Positions 34,401-47,600 of a stretch of 64,000 nt of DNA are shown in pieces. This DNA comes from Archegozetes longisetosus. Taxonomy: Eukaryota > Arthropoda > Arachnida > Sarcoptiformes > Trhypochthoniidae. How positions within the stretch are numbered: the stretch's first letter is position 1; the number at the start of each line of letters is the position of its first letter. Both the position numbers and the translations under genes were made by a program. The notes below the pieces were generated by a model. It made no database searches, was not told where the DNA came from, and saw only the letters and a program-made list of their open reading frames with translations. The DNA is taken from positions 3,954,573 to 4,018,572 of the forward strand of contig JAEMBT020000004.1 in NCBI GenBank assembly GCA_018873245.2, in the 5' to 3' direction.

Positions 34401-34630
34401 GTAAACTCGTGGCGGTATAAATTTGCCTATTAAAGCTTTCATTTGAGCCCACTTTTTGAACAAATGCGTTAACTCATAGGCCTTTTACTATGGATTAAAA
34501 ATACTTTCTATATTCAATTCAATAAAGTATTTTTAATCCATAGTGAAAGGCCTATGAGTTAACGCATTTGTTCAAAAAGTAGGTTCAAATGAAAGTTTTA
34601 ATAGGCAAATTCATACCGCCACGAGTTTAC
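34401..34630. repeat. 230-bp near-perfect palindrome
   Basis: Arms 34401-34507 and 34524-34630 are gapless inverted copies of 107 bp with five differences, all transitions, around a 16-bp loop (CTATATTCAATTCAAT). The outer ends are GTAAACTCGTGGCGGTAT and its complement. It could be a short fold-back MITE or a hairpin-RNA locus. No clear target duplication was seen. Confidence 0.93.
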
Positions 34631-35760
34631 TTGTCGTTTGATGATTTCGGCCTCTAGTTGAAAATCGAATCGTATAATTTCAGTCTATTATATTGATAGA
34701 GGTCAAAATTTTGAATTTGGAATCCAACTAGTAGCTGAAATCAAAACATCTCAAACAGTCAAAAAATTTGTTTTAACATCAAGATCGTGAAATATCTTTA
34801 TACTAACACTCATTTGAAGTCAAGTAATGAAAACAGAATTAGGATTAGCTGAGCCGTTAAGGAGAAATAAGTGGTCAATAATCATTACGGATAATTGGAA
34901 GAGGGAGTCCGCGCGGTGGAAACCCCCTATACAGGTAATCGAAAATTTATAAGAAATCTAAATATATCAATATCTTTTGAATCTGAGTCTTACATTTGAG
35001 GCTAAAGCACCAAAACATACACCGAGACATATATATTGTAAATAAGTTTGGATTCCAGTTAATTGCTCGACTCAATTAATGGAAAAATAATAAAGTCATA
35101 TCGCTAAAATTTCTGATAGTATAGAAACAGAAATAATATATTGATAAAATATGAGTGATTTACATACTATACAAAAGTGGAAACTTTGATTTATATCAAA
35201 CTGCACTGAAGTCAAGCTATAAGTTTGATAATGTATCAAAAGTTGGATCACTTTCTAAACTCTTAATTGAAATTCCCTTCAATTTAAAAGTAGTTTTCAA
35301 TACTTCTTATATTCATAATCTTAAGCGTATGTATAAGACTCTTCAAAAAAATATACAGTATGGTCGTAGATCTCGATGTTTTCTAGTTTTGCCTCAGTAT
35401 TACCCAACATTTTATTTGAATTAAATAAATCTATCATATTTCAGAAATAGTTTCATATCATCTTTCAGATATAAAGTATTAGAAAACTAAACGCTGTTGT
35501 ATAAACCACAACTTCTCATTTCTGATCGCAGACCATTTTTTATGTTAGCTAGCAGAAAAAATTATTAAAAATTTGAAAGCTATTTGCAAAAGCAATTTTA
35601 AGAGCGATCTATACCAAACGATTTAAAATACATATTGATCGAAGCTATAACTGATTATTGTTATTTGAGGTATTATTTAACTGAAAACGCTCATCTGACG
35701 TCTAGGAAGTTATCTAAAATCTCTTTATGGGAAACGATCATATAAATTTTATGCTATATA
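34631..35760. other. Intergenic, nothing evident
   Basis: AT-rich. An open stretch at 35155-35424 shows no domain or splice signals and is not called. Confidence 0.45.
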
Positions 35761-36101
35761 CTAGTCATGAAAATTTTTTATTTCACGAGTCTCGATCTCG
35801 TCTTGGTCTCTTGTCGATCTAGTGCAATCCAATATAATCTAGTCTCGTCTACTGTTTTTCTAAGTTTTACGTCGCTTACTGTCTCGCACCGTGGATTAAA
35901 GGGACTCTTATCTTAATCTTCCATCTACTTACGCTCTGCTTAAGGATTGAGGTACATGACTTATATTAAAATATTTCAATTAGAAATCGTGTTTTTCATT
36001 TACATTTTTGCGAATTCGTCTCGTCTTGTCTCGTGAGACCAGATTTCTCGAGACTCTACGAGACTTTCCACGAGACGAGATCATTATTTTCACGACCACT
36101 G
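35761..36101. mobile_element. hAT-like MITE relic with CTCGT repeats
   Basis: The left end, CTAGTCATGAAAATT followed by CACGAGTCTCGATCTCGTC, is mirrored at the right end: the reverse complement from 36101 reads CAGTGGTCGTGAAAATAATG followed by ATCTCGTCTCG. Both ends carry dense CTCGT/ACGAG words, a subterminal-repeat style seen also at 15.13 kb. No exact 8-bp duplication remains and there is no coding capacity, so it is an old non-autonomous copy. The hAT assignment is tentative. Confidence 0.6.
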
Positions 36102-38549
36102 TATACTCTTGAGAATTATAGTAAACTTGAGTTTTATGCTTTATAGTAGAAGCTTTTATCTCAAATTAAATCCAATTCAGTATCTATTGTTGGCGCTGAC
36201 AAAAACTAAAAGTTATAATAACAAAAGAACTGTCGGAGGCACAGTTTAAAAAACTAAAATATGACTGAAGCAGACTTGAGTTGAGATTTTGGCACTTAAT
36301 CAACTGTAAAGTTATGCAAGGGCTCGAATATTTCAGTTTTCAATTTTACGAGTATAGAATAAGGCGTGTATACAATCAAAGGCTATATTCATTGTGAGTT
36401 TATTGACTTAAATTAGTTTAAGAATGTCAATAATTTAAACCACTTAGTTATGCTTTTGTCGATAACTTGATTGATTAATCACTTTGATTGTTGATATACG
36501 AATCTTCTCAAATTACTGTACCCGCACTCGCAAAACACCTGCAAATAACTGCATTTCAATATCTTTACTGAACCTGAACTCGGGCATTATAAAATTCTTT
36601 CAAATTAGTTAATGTTCAAATTAATAGATAATTGATTTTTACAATGTCGAAATTGGATCTAATGAGTAGAAACTTATCCACTTTAACTGGATTTATACGC
36701 GATCTCCTATCAATGTTAATTGAGCATAGTTGAAACTCCATTCACTCTACAAATTGGTCGCGTGTATGATGAATAATTGTTTCGATATTGCATCTGCATT
36801 TAATCTTACTGCACAATTTCAATATGGATATTCTATTGAAAAAATTAAAAGTGACACTAACACCCGCTCGCATCCTTTAAATCATGCATATATCCACAAA
36901 CACCTACAGACGCGGATGTGTGATGCATATGTCTATTTGATTGCTTTTTCGAATGTCTGTAATATCGAGTTCTCTGTATTTTTTTAAGTGAAAATAATTA
37001 TTTTTGGCTTAATATCGCTGCTTTAAATTATTTGATTTTCTTCTTGCATGCAATCCATACATCTGATTATTACTTTAAGGAGTGTCACCTTAGCTTTGGC
37101 CTTATGTTAAAAATGCTACTCATTTCTTACGATGTAAATGCAATACAGCTATAACTAATACAAGTTTACGCATCAAATGTTGTCAAAACCTATGATTAAA
37201 ACTTTTAAACTACGCCAACAGATAGAACCGCAGTCGCCAAAAGCATAAACACCGGCGACCGAGATCGACTAGAGTAGACTCCAGGCTATTTGTTAATTCT
37301 CGATGCAGCATGTCAATTTGATAGTAAGAACATGTTAACTGCACGAACAAATAATATAGCAGTTAAAGCAGTTGATGCGCAAAACGCTTGAAGATCGTAA
37401 ACTCCAGTAGCAAAGTGTGCATATGAGTGTTGAACATAAGAGAGCATGCCTTAACATTCATGTCAGTGGCATCTTCTCAATGCGGTATTCAGTTAGTTGG
37501 CTGTTGGCCGGCACAAGAGTATGTCAATAAGTGATGCTTCGCGAGTACTAATCACATATTGCCATACATGTTCTACTTATTAATTAAATGCGTGAAACAT
37601 CTCTTTTTTATACTTTAGTAATCAATCAAATGAACAAATTTTCAAACTTTTCAATTGATCCATTCAGTTATTAGTCCTCTTATGATTAGTTTTTTGAAAG
37701 TTTGAAGGAATTTATTCAACACTTTCTTTTTGGAATCACTCTATTTCTAACTAAAAATAGAGGTTTACTATTGATTTTTGGATCGATTTTTGTTGTCACA
37801 AATTCTCTTTTATTTCTGCGCTTAGAAACCAAGTCTTTGAAGAAAATTTTGTTCTCTATTTGGTAGAATAAATGTAAGTATAAAACAATATTTTTCCACT
37901 ATTATAAAACTTTTTTCACTCATTAATCCATCTTTGATTCTCTTTTTTCGATCTCTTCCTATAGTGAATAAGCTAACGTTTCTCAATAACTTTCTTCCAC
38001 TATTTCAGAAGTAGTCATACTTTTGAAACATCCATCGATTCTTAAATATAAATCAAATAACTGAACAAATTTTTTGCACTTTTGATATCCAGCTAAAGGC
38101 ATCTCATTTTTATACGTGTAATTTTGTGTAATTTAATATTTGTCAGTTTGTTATGCGGTACGACTCTTTCTTAATTATATATTTAAAACCAGAAAAGTTT
38201 TCAAAGAGAGCTAATAGATAAGTGAAACTGTGCGAGAATCTGACTCTCGTTGAACTCCGATTGGTAATACAATCTGCGAAAACTTCGACATCAAAATAGA
38301 AATTCAATTTTCAACATAATCATTAAAGCGACTGTTTCTAAAAGCGTTATCTTCATTTATAACTTGATAACTGTGTGAAAATTATTTAACAACTGATAAT
38401 GTAATTAGTATTGAAATAACAATTGGTTGCAATGGTTGTAAAGCTATTGAAAACTATTTTTAGTACATTTGATGTGTGCCTTTATTTCTGCTTACATTCA
38501 CATTAATGCCTCCACTTTCGCGAACTGATGAAAATGTTTTAAATAAGAC
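36102..38549. other. Upstream region of the Ig-domain gene
   Basis: About 2.4 kb without a supported gene, presumably including the promoter and 5' leader of the immunoglobulin-domain gene. Open frames here (such as 36730-36987) lack any coding signature. Confidence 0.4.
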
Positions 38550-41500
38550 ATGAGAAAGTCAAAAGAAAAAGTATTATCATCACTATTAACACCACTAGAT
38601 TTGTGCCATATTTCGTTACACATCTTATTATCATTATTATTATTGTTGCCATCAATCGACGCACAAAAATATTTAAATGGCAATGGAAATGGAAACGGTA
38701 AGCAATTAATTTGATTAATTGATTTTTATGATATTTGGGTATCTTGTACCATAATATGTTTCAAAACAAATATATGCATTATATGCAATCATTGCTAGCA
38801 TTGATTATGTAACTTAATAACTAGTTCGCTTATAATTCATATCATGTCGACCTTCTAATTTTCAGCATTACTTATTACTTAGATTAAGTTTTTCTTACTC
38901 CAAAAATTCATTTTTATTCTAATTAAAAGTGTTGATTACGTTGTTTCGTATCGATCAATGAATATTTGCAAAATATCTTAACACAAATTGTATGAAATAA
39001 GTTATAAAAAGTACTCTCTTTTTGGGTGTATCGCTAACCAAACTAATAGAAATCCGCCCAAAATTAAATTTTTATTCATTAGTCGCGTTTAAGGGCAAAT
39101 TAGTGTTTAATTTTGATTATAGGATATAACCCATACTTCGCTTAGTATTGTAGTGACTTCTCTTATGGAGACGTATTGATGTTTCTTTTAAATCAATATT
39201 CTGTGCAACTCTAATCTGAATCAAACCTATTCTACTTTCATGTATTTCTCTTCCTAGCATTTTAGCACTTTATGAGTTCTATTGAAATGCATGTTTTATA
39301 ATTCTATGGGAGGACTCATTTTGGGGCATAGACTCAATTTGCATTCAGAATAAGCTTATACTCAAAAAATAATATATTTACAAATGCAAATCAATTGCTA
39401 TGAAAGTTAATGTTTTTATCTATCTATCGCTTGGCAGAATTGAAATTTTGCAGTTTTGATTGCGATAAGCTTATTATGCGTTCATGTCTACCTTCTTAAT
39501 AAAACACAGGCTATTATTTTTTCTTTTATTGTCTATAACTTTTATGGTCTCTCTCGTCTCCGACATATTTGAATAAATAAATAGCTTGTCATTAACACTT
39601 CTATTTTATGACCAACAGAGTACTTGTGCTGACAGTGCCTCGAGTCATATTCAAACAGTTTATTCATATAAATCATCTTTTTATAGCCAGAAACTGATTG
39701 AAAATTCGTTGATTTTTACAATTTATTGCTCGCGACTTGAAATCTAATTTACTCGAAATGAGGCACTGGATGAACAATTGAGCTATGACTGAAAGTTGCG
39801 AAAAATATCAATACTTTGAACTGAATTAAGTTAGTTTAAATCATGTTGTGTGTACAGAATCAAGATTTACTGTCTATTCCTTTAACAAAATCAATGTTTT
39901 GCAGCGAAGCTTTTGCTCTCATAAAAGCATGAAATCAAAGAGATTCTTATGTTGAGCAGTGTTTTCCTACATAGCATTGCCTTTATTTGGCTTTTAATTA
40001 GTTTGTTTATTAAGCCAGTATTCACTAACATTGCAAATGATGACAAATGTTTATCTTATCTTACTTTATGCTAATAATTAAAAATAACTTGAACATAAAA
40101 TTGTGTTTGTATTGAATCAAAAGTATACATGAATATAATGTTCAGTTTATTATAAAGTGCAATGCACTACATCCACAAACAAATCGGAATGCAATCAAAG
40201 TATCCGATATTGAATCGAAAAGCATTAATCAAATTGATAGTTGAGAAAAATCCACTAGGACATTGTTTAGTTAGGATTTGAAATGTTTCATTTTGTTTTC
40301 AATACCGTTACAATTAGATAAAACTTTTTTATTATAAGGTGTGTTTGTGTATCACAGGTACAAATCACGCTAAGTTAAAATTTCACTTTCTTCATCAAAG
40401 TCTCTGCACGCTATCTCACAAACTATAGACTTTCCAGTTTCACTATTATCTAACAGTATTTGTGTTTCTATGCCTTTCTTCGTTAGCTTTTTTGGCTAAA
40501 GATTTGCCTCCAATAAGTAATAAGCGATCGATAAAGAGTGTAATGCACTGTGACTTAAAGTAGGGCTCGGAATACAAGAGATGATTGTGTTTTGGATGAT
40601 TCACGCGATGTTTTCTGTATTTGCAAAATAAATTCGATTTATATTTTTGGCCATATTTGGCCAATTGTCTGACCATAAGAATGATTAATAGGGAAGAAAT
40701 ATTTGGTGCATTTTCTCTTATTTGTGCGTCAAAACAGAGTGTTTTGAGTGCTCGGGGCCATCAAATATGGTGTATAATGTGAGTGTAATTTAGTTGCAAT
40801 GCTAGTAGTTTTGAGGTTTCGATTGTTTGACACTTATCTTCTTCCCGCAACATTATATAATTTGATATTTCAGTGCAATGTCGGTCATCCGTTTCTTGGG
40901 TTATGAAAATGATAATGTAGTTAACTTGCTATGCCCTTGTCCATATCGTAAACAGTATAATAGTAATAATAAAACTTTGCAATTTGTAAACTATGACCGA
41001 CTTTGTCATCAGACTTTATTTCCTTATTCTTCACTCATTTTTCTTGATTATTATTTAATGAAAATTTATACCAAGCATTCAATTATTAGTTATGGCATAA
41101 AATCAAGAAAAGACCATAGGAAGTATAAATTGAATTTTAATATAATTTTTGATTGATAGTCTTGAAAGCATTAATTGGCAAATACAATCAAAGTATGACT
41201 AATGAAGTAAAGATTTGCTCAATTATTTGAAGCTATAGAAACTCGAAAATAAATGATTTTTCGATTTAAGATTGAGCATAATGAAAAGTCGATAGAGAAA
41301 TAGGATTGTATATGAAATTTAGCGAGAGTTCATAAAATTTGATTATATTGATAGATCCTGGAATGCGTACAATTGTTTTCCACTATTTGGTTGCTATTTT
41401 TGCTATGATTCTAACTTTTTCAAGTAGTTGCTCGTTAGTCTCGTCAGTTCTGCCACGACTGATAGCTCCTAACCGTGACATTCAGTCAAGCAATACAAAC

Positions 41501-42776
41501 GTCATTGAGATCTTGGAGCAAGAAGAATATTAGGCAATATTATTGTTACCTTTCAAAACGAGTACGCTATCGTTTTCTTGGTGTCCATATATATGATAAG
41601 AGAGCACTATTTTTTACTACTATTACTACTAGTCCCCGATTCCCATGCAATGCAAACGCTCAATAATCATACCGAAAGTGTTTTACGTTTGAAAGACTTT
41701 TAAAAGTGTCCTTTTCCTGTAATTTGTGATGGTATATAAAATTTGCAGAATCACAATATGGTATCTCATTTGCTCATCAGCTTCTTCCCCCTCCGTTTGA
41801 CTTATTGTGTAAGTTATGGTCAAATACTTGACTCAATGGAAGTGTATGTTTTTATGATTTGTTCTTTGAGCGAAATATCACAGACTATTGTTAAAAATTG
41901 AAGGACTTCACTCAAACTGAGGGGTTGGAAGGGATGGTCAAAAATATTGTTAACTCATACCAAGACATCAAATAAATGACAATGACTGACAGTCTAGATG
42001 TCTGAGTGTTTCTCGTTTAAGCTAAAGAGAAAACTTGTGACTTTTCGAACTCGACATCTTTGCAAACACAATAAGCCTAAACACACAAATGAATAATAAA
42101 CTAAAAAATAAGCCTTTCGGTTGATAAGCAAAGAGTAGAAGGAATCTCAAATTATTGGTAGCCCTAAAGAGGGGCTAATTTTTCAAAGACAATTACTTTG
42201 CGGTTAAAAATCCTTGAATAAATTGAAACCTCACTCAAGCCCAGAATGAGACGCCTTTTACCTTTGAGAATATTATCTGTTTATAATGGATTTTTCTGCC
42301 GGCAAACGCTTTTCTGATAATTTTATGGACAACTTTTCTCTGCGGCTAAATTTTCGAGAAAACTGTGATCTTGAAAAATGGATGAGATATTAATTATTGG
42401 CCCAACTTAAGTGTGACTTTGGAAAATTACACTGCATTTAAATATCAAGTGTATATAAACGGATCGGTTGGCATCTGTTACTTATCGAATTTGCTAATAT
42501 GTATTTTGCATTTGGATCACCTTATTATAAGTCTATTTATTGAATAAGGCTTAAAGTCAACCCAACTGCAGCTTAAAAGTGTCTATTTTTGGCGCAAAAC
42601 ATGTTAATATATCGGAAAGTCAGTCCAGCATAACATTATCGAAGTAATGCTCCTGTCGTGAAGGCACAAAAAATTGTTATAGATTGCAGTTGATTATAAA
42701 TTGTAATTTAAGACTGTCTCGTGTTCTGTCATTTATGCATCAAAAGACCAATAATAGACTATAAATTGCAAACTAT

Positions 42777-42821
<45 letters not shown>

Positions 42822-44633
42822 ACCTTTTTCTTTAAAATTTGTGAAAAATATGGAATATAATATGATAGTGTCGTGTCTTCAAATCATTGTGTCAAAGAAG
42901 CAGAAGTTTTCTTGATTATATGCGGATTTGCGCATGAGATGGATTTGAAGCTCACGCCAAAACGATGACCGGGGGCGATCCTAATGGAAATGATTGGACT
43001 GAAATTTAGTGAGAAATTTGCGACTCTGTTAATGCATAAGTTTCGTTGAAGTAAAGTTTAGGAAAAGTAGTGCTAAAAGTTAGACGAGCGCAACGGCAAA
43101 TCATCATTTCAGCAATAAAACTAATGCCCTGAGCAGTCAATAGTCAGTCTGCGGACTCAACACTGACTTTGCAGTTTTGGTCCAATCCTAATACAAACCA
43201 TTTCCGATAAGCGATAATAAATTGGATATTTAAGTTCTACCGATTAACCATTACTGGTTCGAACCAATTTAATTAAAAGCCATATCTGTGTGACACAAGA
43301 TTTTCCAAACAAACTCAGATTCAGTTATAAACAATTACAAAGATAAGATTGCTAATAAAAATATATTGACTTTTATTCTATTCAGTTATCATAGAGTAGA
43401 CCATAGGATAGCCTCTGCTGTTCTAACGAGATATTTAAGTTTCCTCATGAGTAGACCGTAAAAGTAAGGCTCGTGTCATTTGTGACATTCAAATATTTGC
43501 GAGTCATTCGCTTGATTTTTCATCTCCTACTTAGTCATCTCACCCTCAGTCCTAGTCATTAATTAGAGCCGACATGGACTTCATATAAGATAAAATAAAG
43601 AGTATATCAAAAGGGATACATAATTATAACTTATGCCTCGTGTGTGTCTCGTGTTTCCGGTAGGCTTTTATTAATTTTGAAGCTTAAGAACGTGGGAATA
43701 AATGTCGACTATTAGTGTCAAACTAATAGATACGACTTTATTAAATAGCACTAGAATTTGTTTTAATTGCTTTCAGGGTCTAGTTTTTATTTACATTTTA
43801 CGATAAGTTTAATTTAAAAACGACAGTTTTATTGAATTCTTGCTATAAACTGATGGTATTTGAAACAAGTTTCATTCAAGTATTCCAAACATTTCTTCAA
43901 ATTGGACTATCCTTATCATGTGATTAGCTAAATAATCGACTGAGAAATTAGTGAAAGGCTGATTTTAGTGAAATTAGTGACTCATAACAAATTATGTATT
44001 TTTTGTATTGGGTATAAAACGACAGTTAACTAAAATACTCGCTATTGATGCTACGATACAAAAGACCAGATTGTGTTGCAAGCGTTCAGTTATATTTAAC
44101 GAATCGATTCAAATAATGAGAGAAACAAAGATTATTCAATTCCTGTTTATATCCAGGAGAGCATATCTATGGTATGGCCACAATTGAAAGCTAACCACTG
44201 GTAAAATACTGACAAAAAATACAGTTTCATAGTTGTATTGCTTTGAAAAGCTTTAGCAGAAAATTGTTATCACAAGTAAAGCACTCGTAATGATATACGC
44301 TATACGTTGGCATAAGTGTTCAATTTGATGGCAGGTGATGTGCCAGATGTATGAATTGCTTCATATTTGTTCCTATTGTTACTGCAATCTTATAGATACA
44401 AAAGCGGCTCTTTTTTAGTCAAGTTTTTGGCACTGGAAAAGTGGTTTAGCTCATGATTTAATGATGATTTGCACGGATTCTTGTTTCAACGCGTCAAGTG
44501 GCACAACGACCAAACAATTCAAACTATTTTTTATTTGTTTTCAAGTCAAAAGTTAAAATAATAACGTTAAACACAGATATGCTTTTGCGGCTATTCATAC
44601 GCTCCTAATTCGCGATACTGTTATATTTGGGCA

Positions 44634-44684
<51 letters not shown>

Positions 44685-47600
44685 AATAGTTTGATATCTA
44701 TTTTACTACTTCGGGCTCAAAGTTATCTTCATTCAATAAAAATTGTTGAAGTTTTTCCTAGAAAGCATAAAACTTCAAAATTATAACTGTTATTTCTTTT
44801 TTGCCTCAAATTTTTTAGTTGAAATTTTTATTACGATAATTTTGAAAATTGTTCAAGACAAAAAGCCATTAGAACTATTGTTGAACAAAATGTTTAACTA
44901 AATGCTTCTTTGTTGAAGATCAAGTTAACGGACATTATCTTACGGGCAGCTAACTAAATGGTTGCAAAAGTGGTCTCACTTTATAATTTGACAGTATGTG
45001 TAACGCATATTCATATACTAGTTATAATAGAAAGTTAGAAGAAAAACAAGTAAAAACATAGCCGAAAGTTAGTCATGAAAGCTGATAGACTGTTTTCAAA
45101 GCTCTTGTTATGGTAGAGCTTCTCATTTGGTTTTTCGTGTATCGTGACTCCTCCATCCCATTATAGTTGCCTTTTGCCAATTTTGGCTTCACATTTTCTT
45201 TTCTACTCATATCTTCTAATATTACACTTGTGTGTTATATCTCATACAAGACACAGGCATAAGCAAAGCATGCGATCCCTATTCTCTCTCATTCTGTCTG
45301 ACCCGCTTCTGTGTACGTTTTGTTATTTTTCTGTTATGTTCCTTGTACTTTTTAGATGTTAATGTCAAAAGATAACAAGCGTGTAGCCCATACTCCATAC
45401 TCTTTCATTTTTGCATTACAAACATCAAAGCAAACCTACTTGTTATGCGCTATCACTTGACATCTGCACTACATCTCATTATTATTTTACTATTAAGAAC
45501 TGATTCGTGCCTTTACAATCTGTTTCACAGTTAAACTTGTGATAAAATTGTCTTAAGTGGCATAAACAATAGATAATAATTTTTTATTCTTATTAAAAAA
45601 AAAGTTGCGATACTGGAGAGCTTACTGTATCTGGAGGAAAGAATAAAAATGAAAGTATAAATATTTGTGCACAATAAAAATGCGTTTGTTTTACTGAAAG
45701 CGAATAACCTTACAGTTGATATAATGCACGTGCCATCGAATGATGCTTTTTCTCAGAGCCTATCTCACTGAGTCAATTAGAGAGCCAGAGAAATATTTGT
45801 TGTCCTTAATATTTAATGCGTGACCAGTTCAATATCTTACTTATCATCAGTGCAACCCTTAAGGGGTTATTCGATGGTTTTTTGTCTTATTTGCTATACT
45901 AGCGGTTTAGTCTGTTTGAAATGCAAAATGCATTAGAAAGAAAGGTTCAATAAAATTGAGAATTGCTCGAGGAATCCTTAATTAAGGTAATCAAAAAATT
46001 TCTTTCTAGAGGCAGGAATACTGTTTTGGTCGTGCGTTCAGTTTATGACAGTGTTCGATATTCAAATTTTGTCTCTTAATTATTTTGCTATTATTAATAA
46101 TTAATTGGATGCACGTTGGCATTAAATGTTGTGCTATCTATTTTCAAATACAGTATTTTTGATGAATCACTTGGGCTCATAGTTTTGAAAGATTCAAATG
46201 TTATGGCAGGCAATATTTGCAACCCATAAAAAGGTTTAGGGCAATATTTTTTGGCCAAATTGCTTCAAAGCTTAATCATCTTCTGGTGAGTGCGTACAAC
46301 ACATGCAAAGCGCTTCAAAATCATTTTAGAACGTGTAATAAAGTAGAAGTAAAGAGAATAAAGCGTTGTATTTTCAAAAAATATCGATTCAATGATGCCT
46401 TAGGGTCGAGCTTACTCTCATGTAACAGCTTCTTAGTCTCGAAATGCTGATCAATGTTTATCTGAGTCGATGCGGCGTAACAAATGTTGAGAACTGGAAA
46501 AGTGGCTTTTGTTAGAAAAAAAATAGCGTCCACTGATTGCCGATTTCGATTTCGGAAAAATTGCCTAACTTTGATGGTCCTATTGCTCAAAAAACGTATT
46601 GCCACTCTTTGGAGTGTGTGTTTAGTCCAAAATTGGAGTTTTGGGGTGTGTACTCCTTTAGATAAGTTAGTGGTTCTTGTTTTTAACTTAAGAGTCGCTC
46701 ACTTAACGAGAATTATGCTAAAGATACTGATGAAGAGAAAGTTACTGATCATCTTTAAAGAAATGACTACTTATTTTTCAGTGGCAGTTTAGAGATTACA
46801 GCTAAACAACGCCTACCGATAAAATCGTTCAAATTAGACGCCGATTCAAATTTTGTTTTGACTTGAACATTTAGAACCAATATATTTCTACTTTTGAGAG
46901 AGTCAATTACCAAAATAAACCTTCCCAATTGATTTTCTGTTCACTTATTTTTCACTGCCATTTAAGCCGCTTTATCATTAATGATCGTTTAAGAAATTCA
47001 TTTGAATTAAATAATATGGTTTTCAGGTGATCAATATCGAACACTTTTTGATTATTTTGCCCTTAATAACAGATGTTTAGCGGAATTTGGGTGCAGCTCC
47101 TCAATAGTTGGCTCATTTTTTTATCTGAATTACTTTTCGTGCAATTGAGGAAAGCTAACCTGATTTAGGATTGATTTATAAATAGAATCTATCTAAGAAC
47201 ATTTTTTTATTATTCAAATTAATTATAATTGCATTCCTCTGATCATTTAGCTGGATGAATAGGAAAAATTTTAGTAAATGACTCAGTTTGCATGACACAA
47301 AGTGAAGTACTGAAGTTAGCACTAGTATTGCTTACGCTATTTGGCGTCAAGTACTGTTTTGCTTTCAACTTTTTTTCATTCAATAAACTTTTATGTACCG
47401 CACATCCATTCACTGGCCAACGTTTTGGTATTTTAGTTCCTAACAAATCAAAAGTTTATTTTACTAAAATAGGAGAGTCTTTTAAATTGTTAACTCTTCG
47501 TCAATTTAAACGATGTCCTTCGGAGTTGAGTTCATTGAAGCGATACTCGTTTAGTGTGATTCTTGCATTCAATATATTCATATCATTGATTGTCCTAAGA

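Noticed and set aside
42721..42915. Open frame with Ser-Leu run
   Set aside because: Translation of the TC microsatellite within the long intron.
43245..43270. GGTTCGAACC resembling a tRNA B box
   Set aside because: It is a self-complementary palindrome in AT-rich sequence with no A box or stems.
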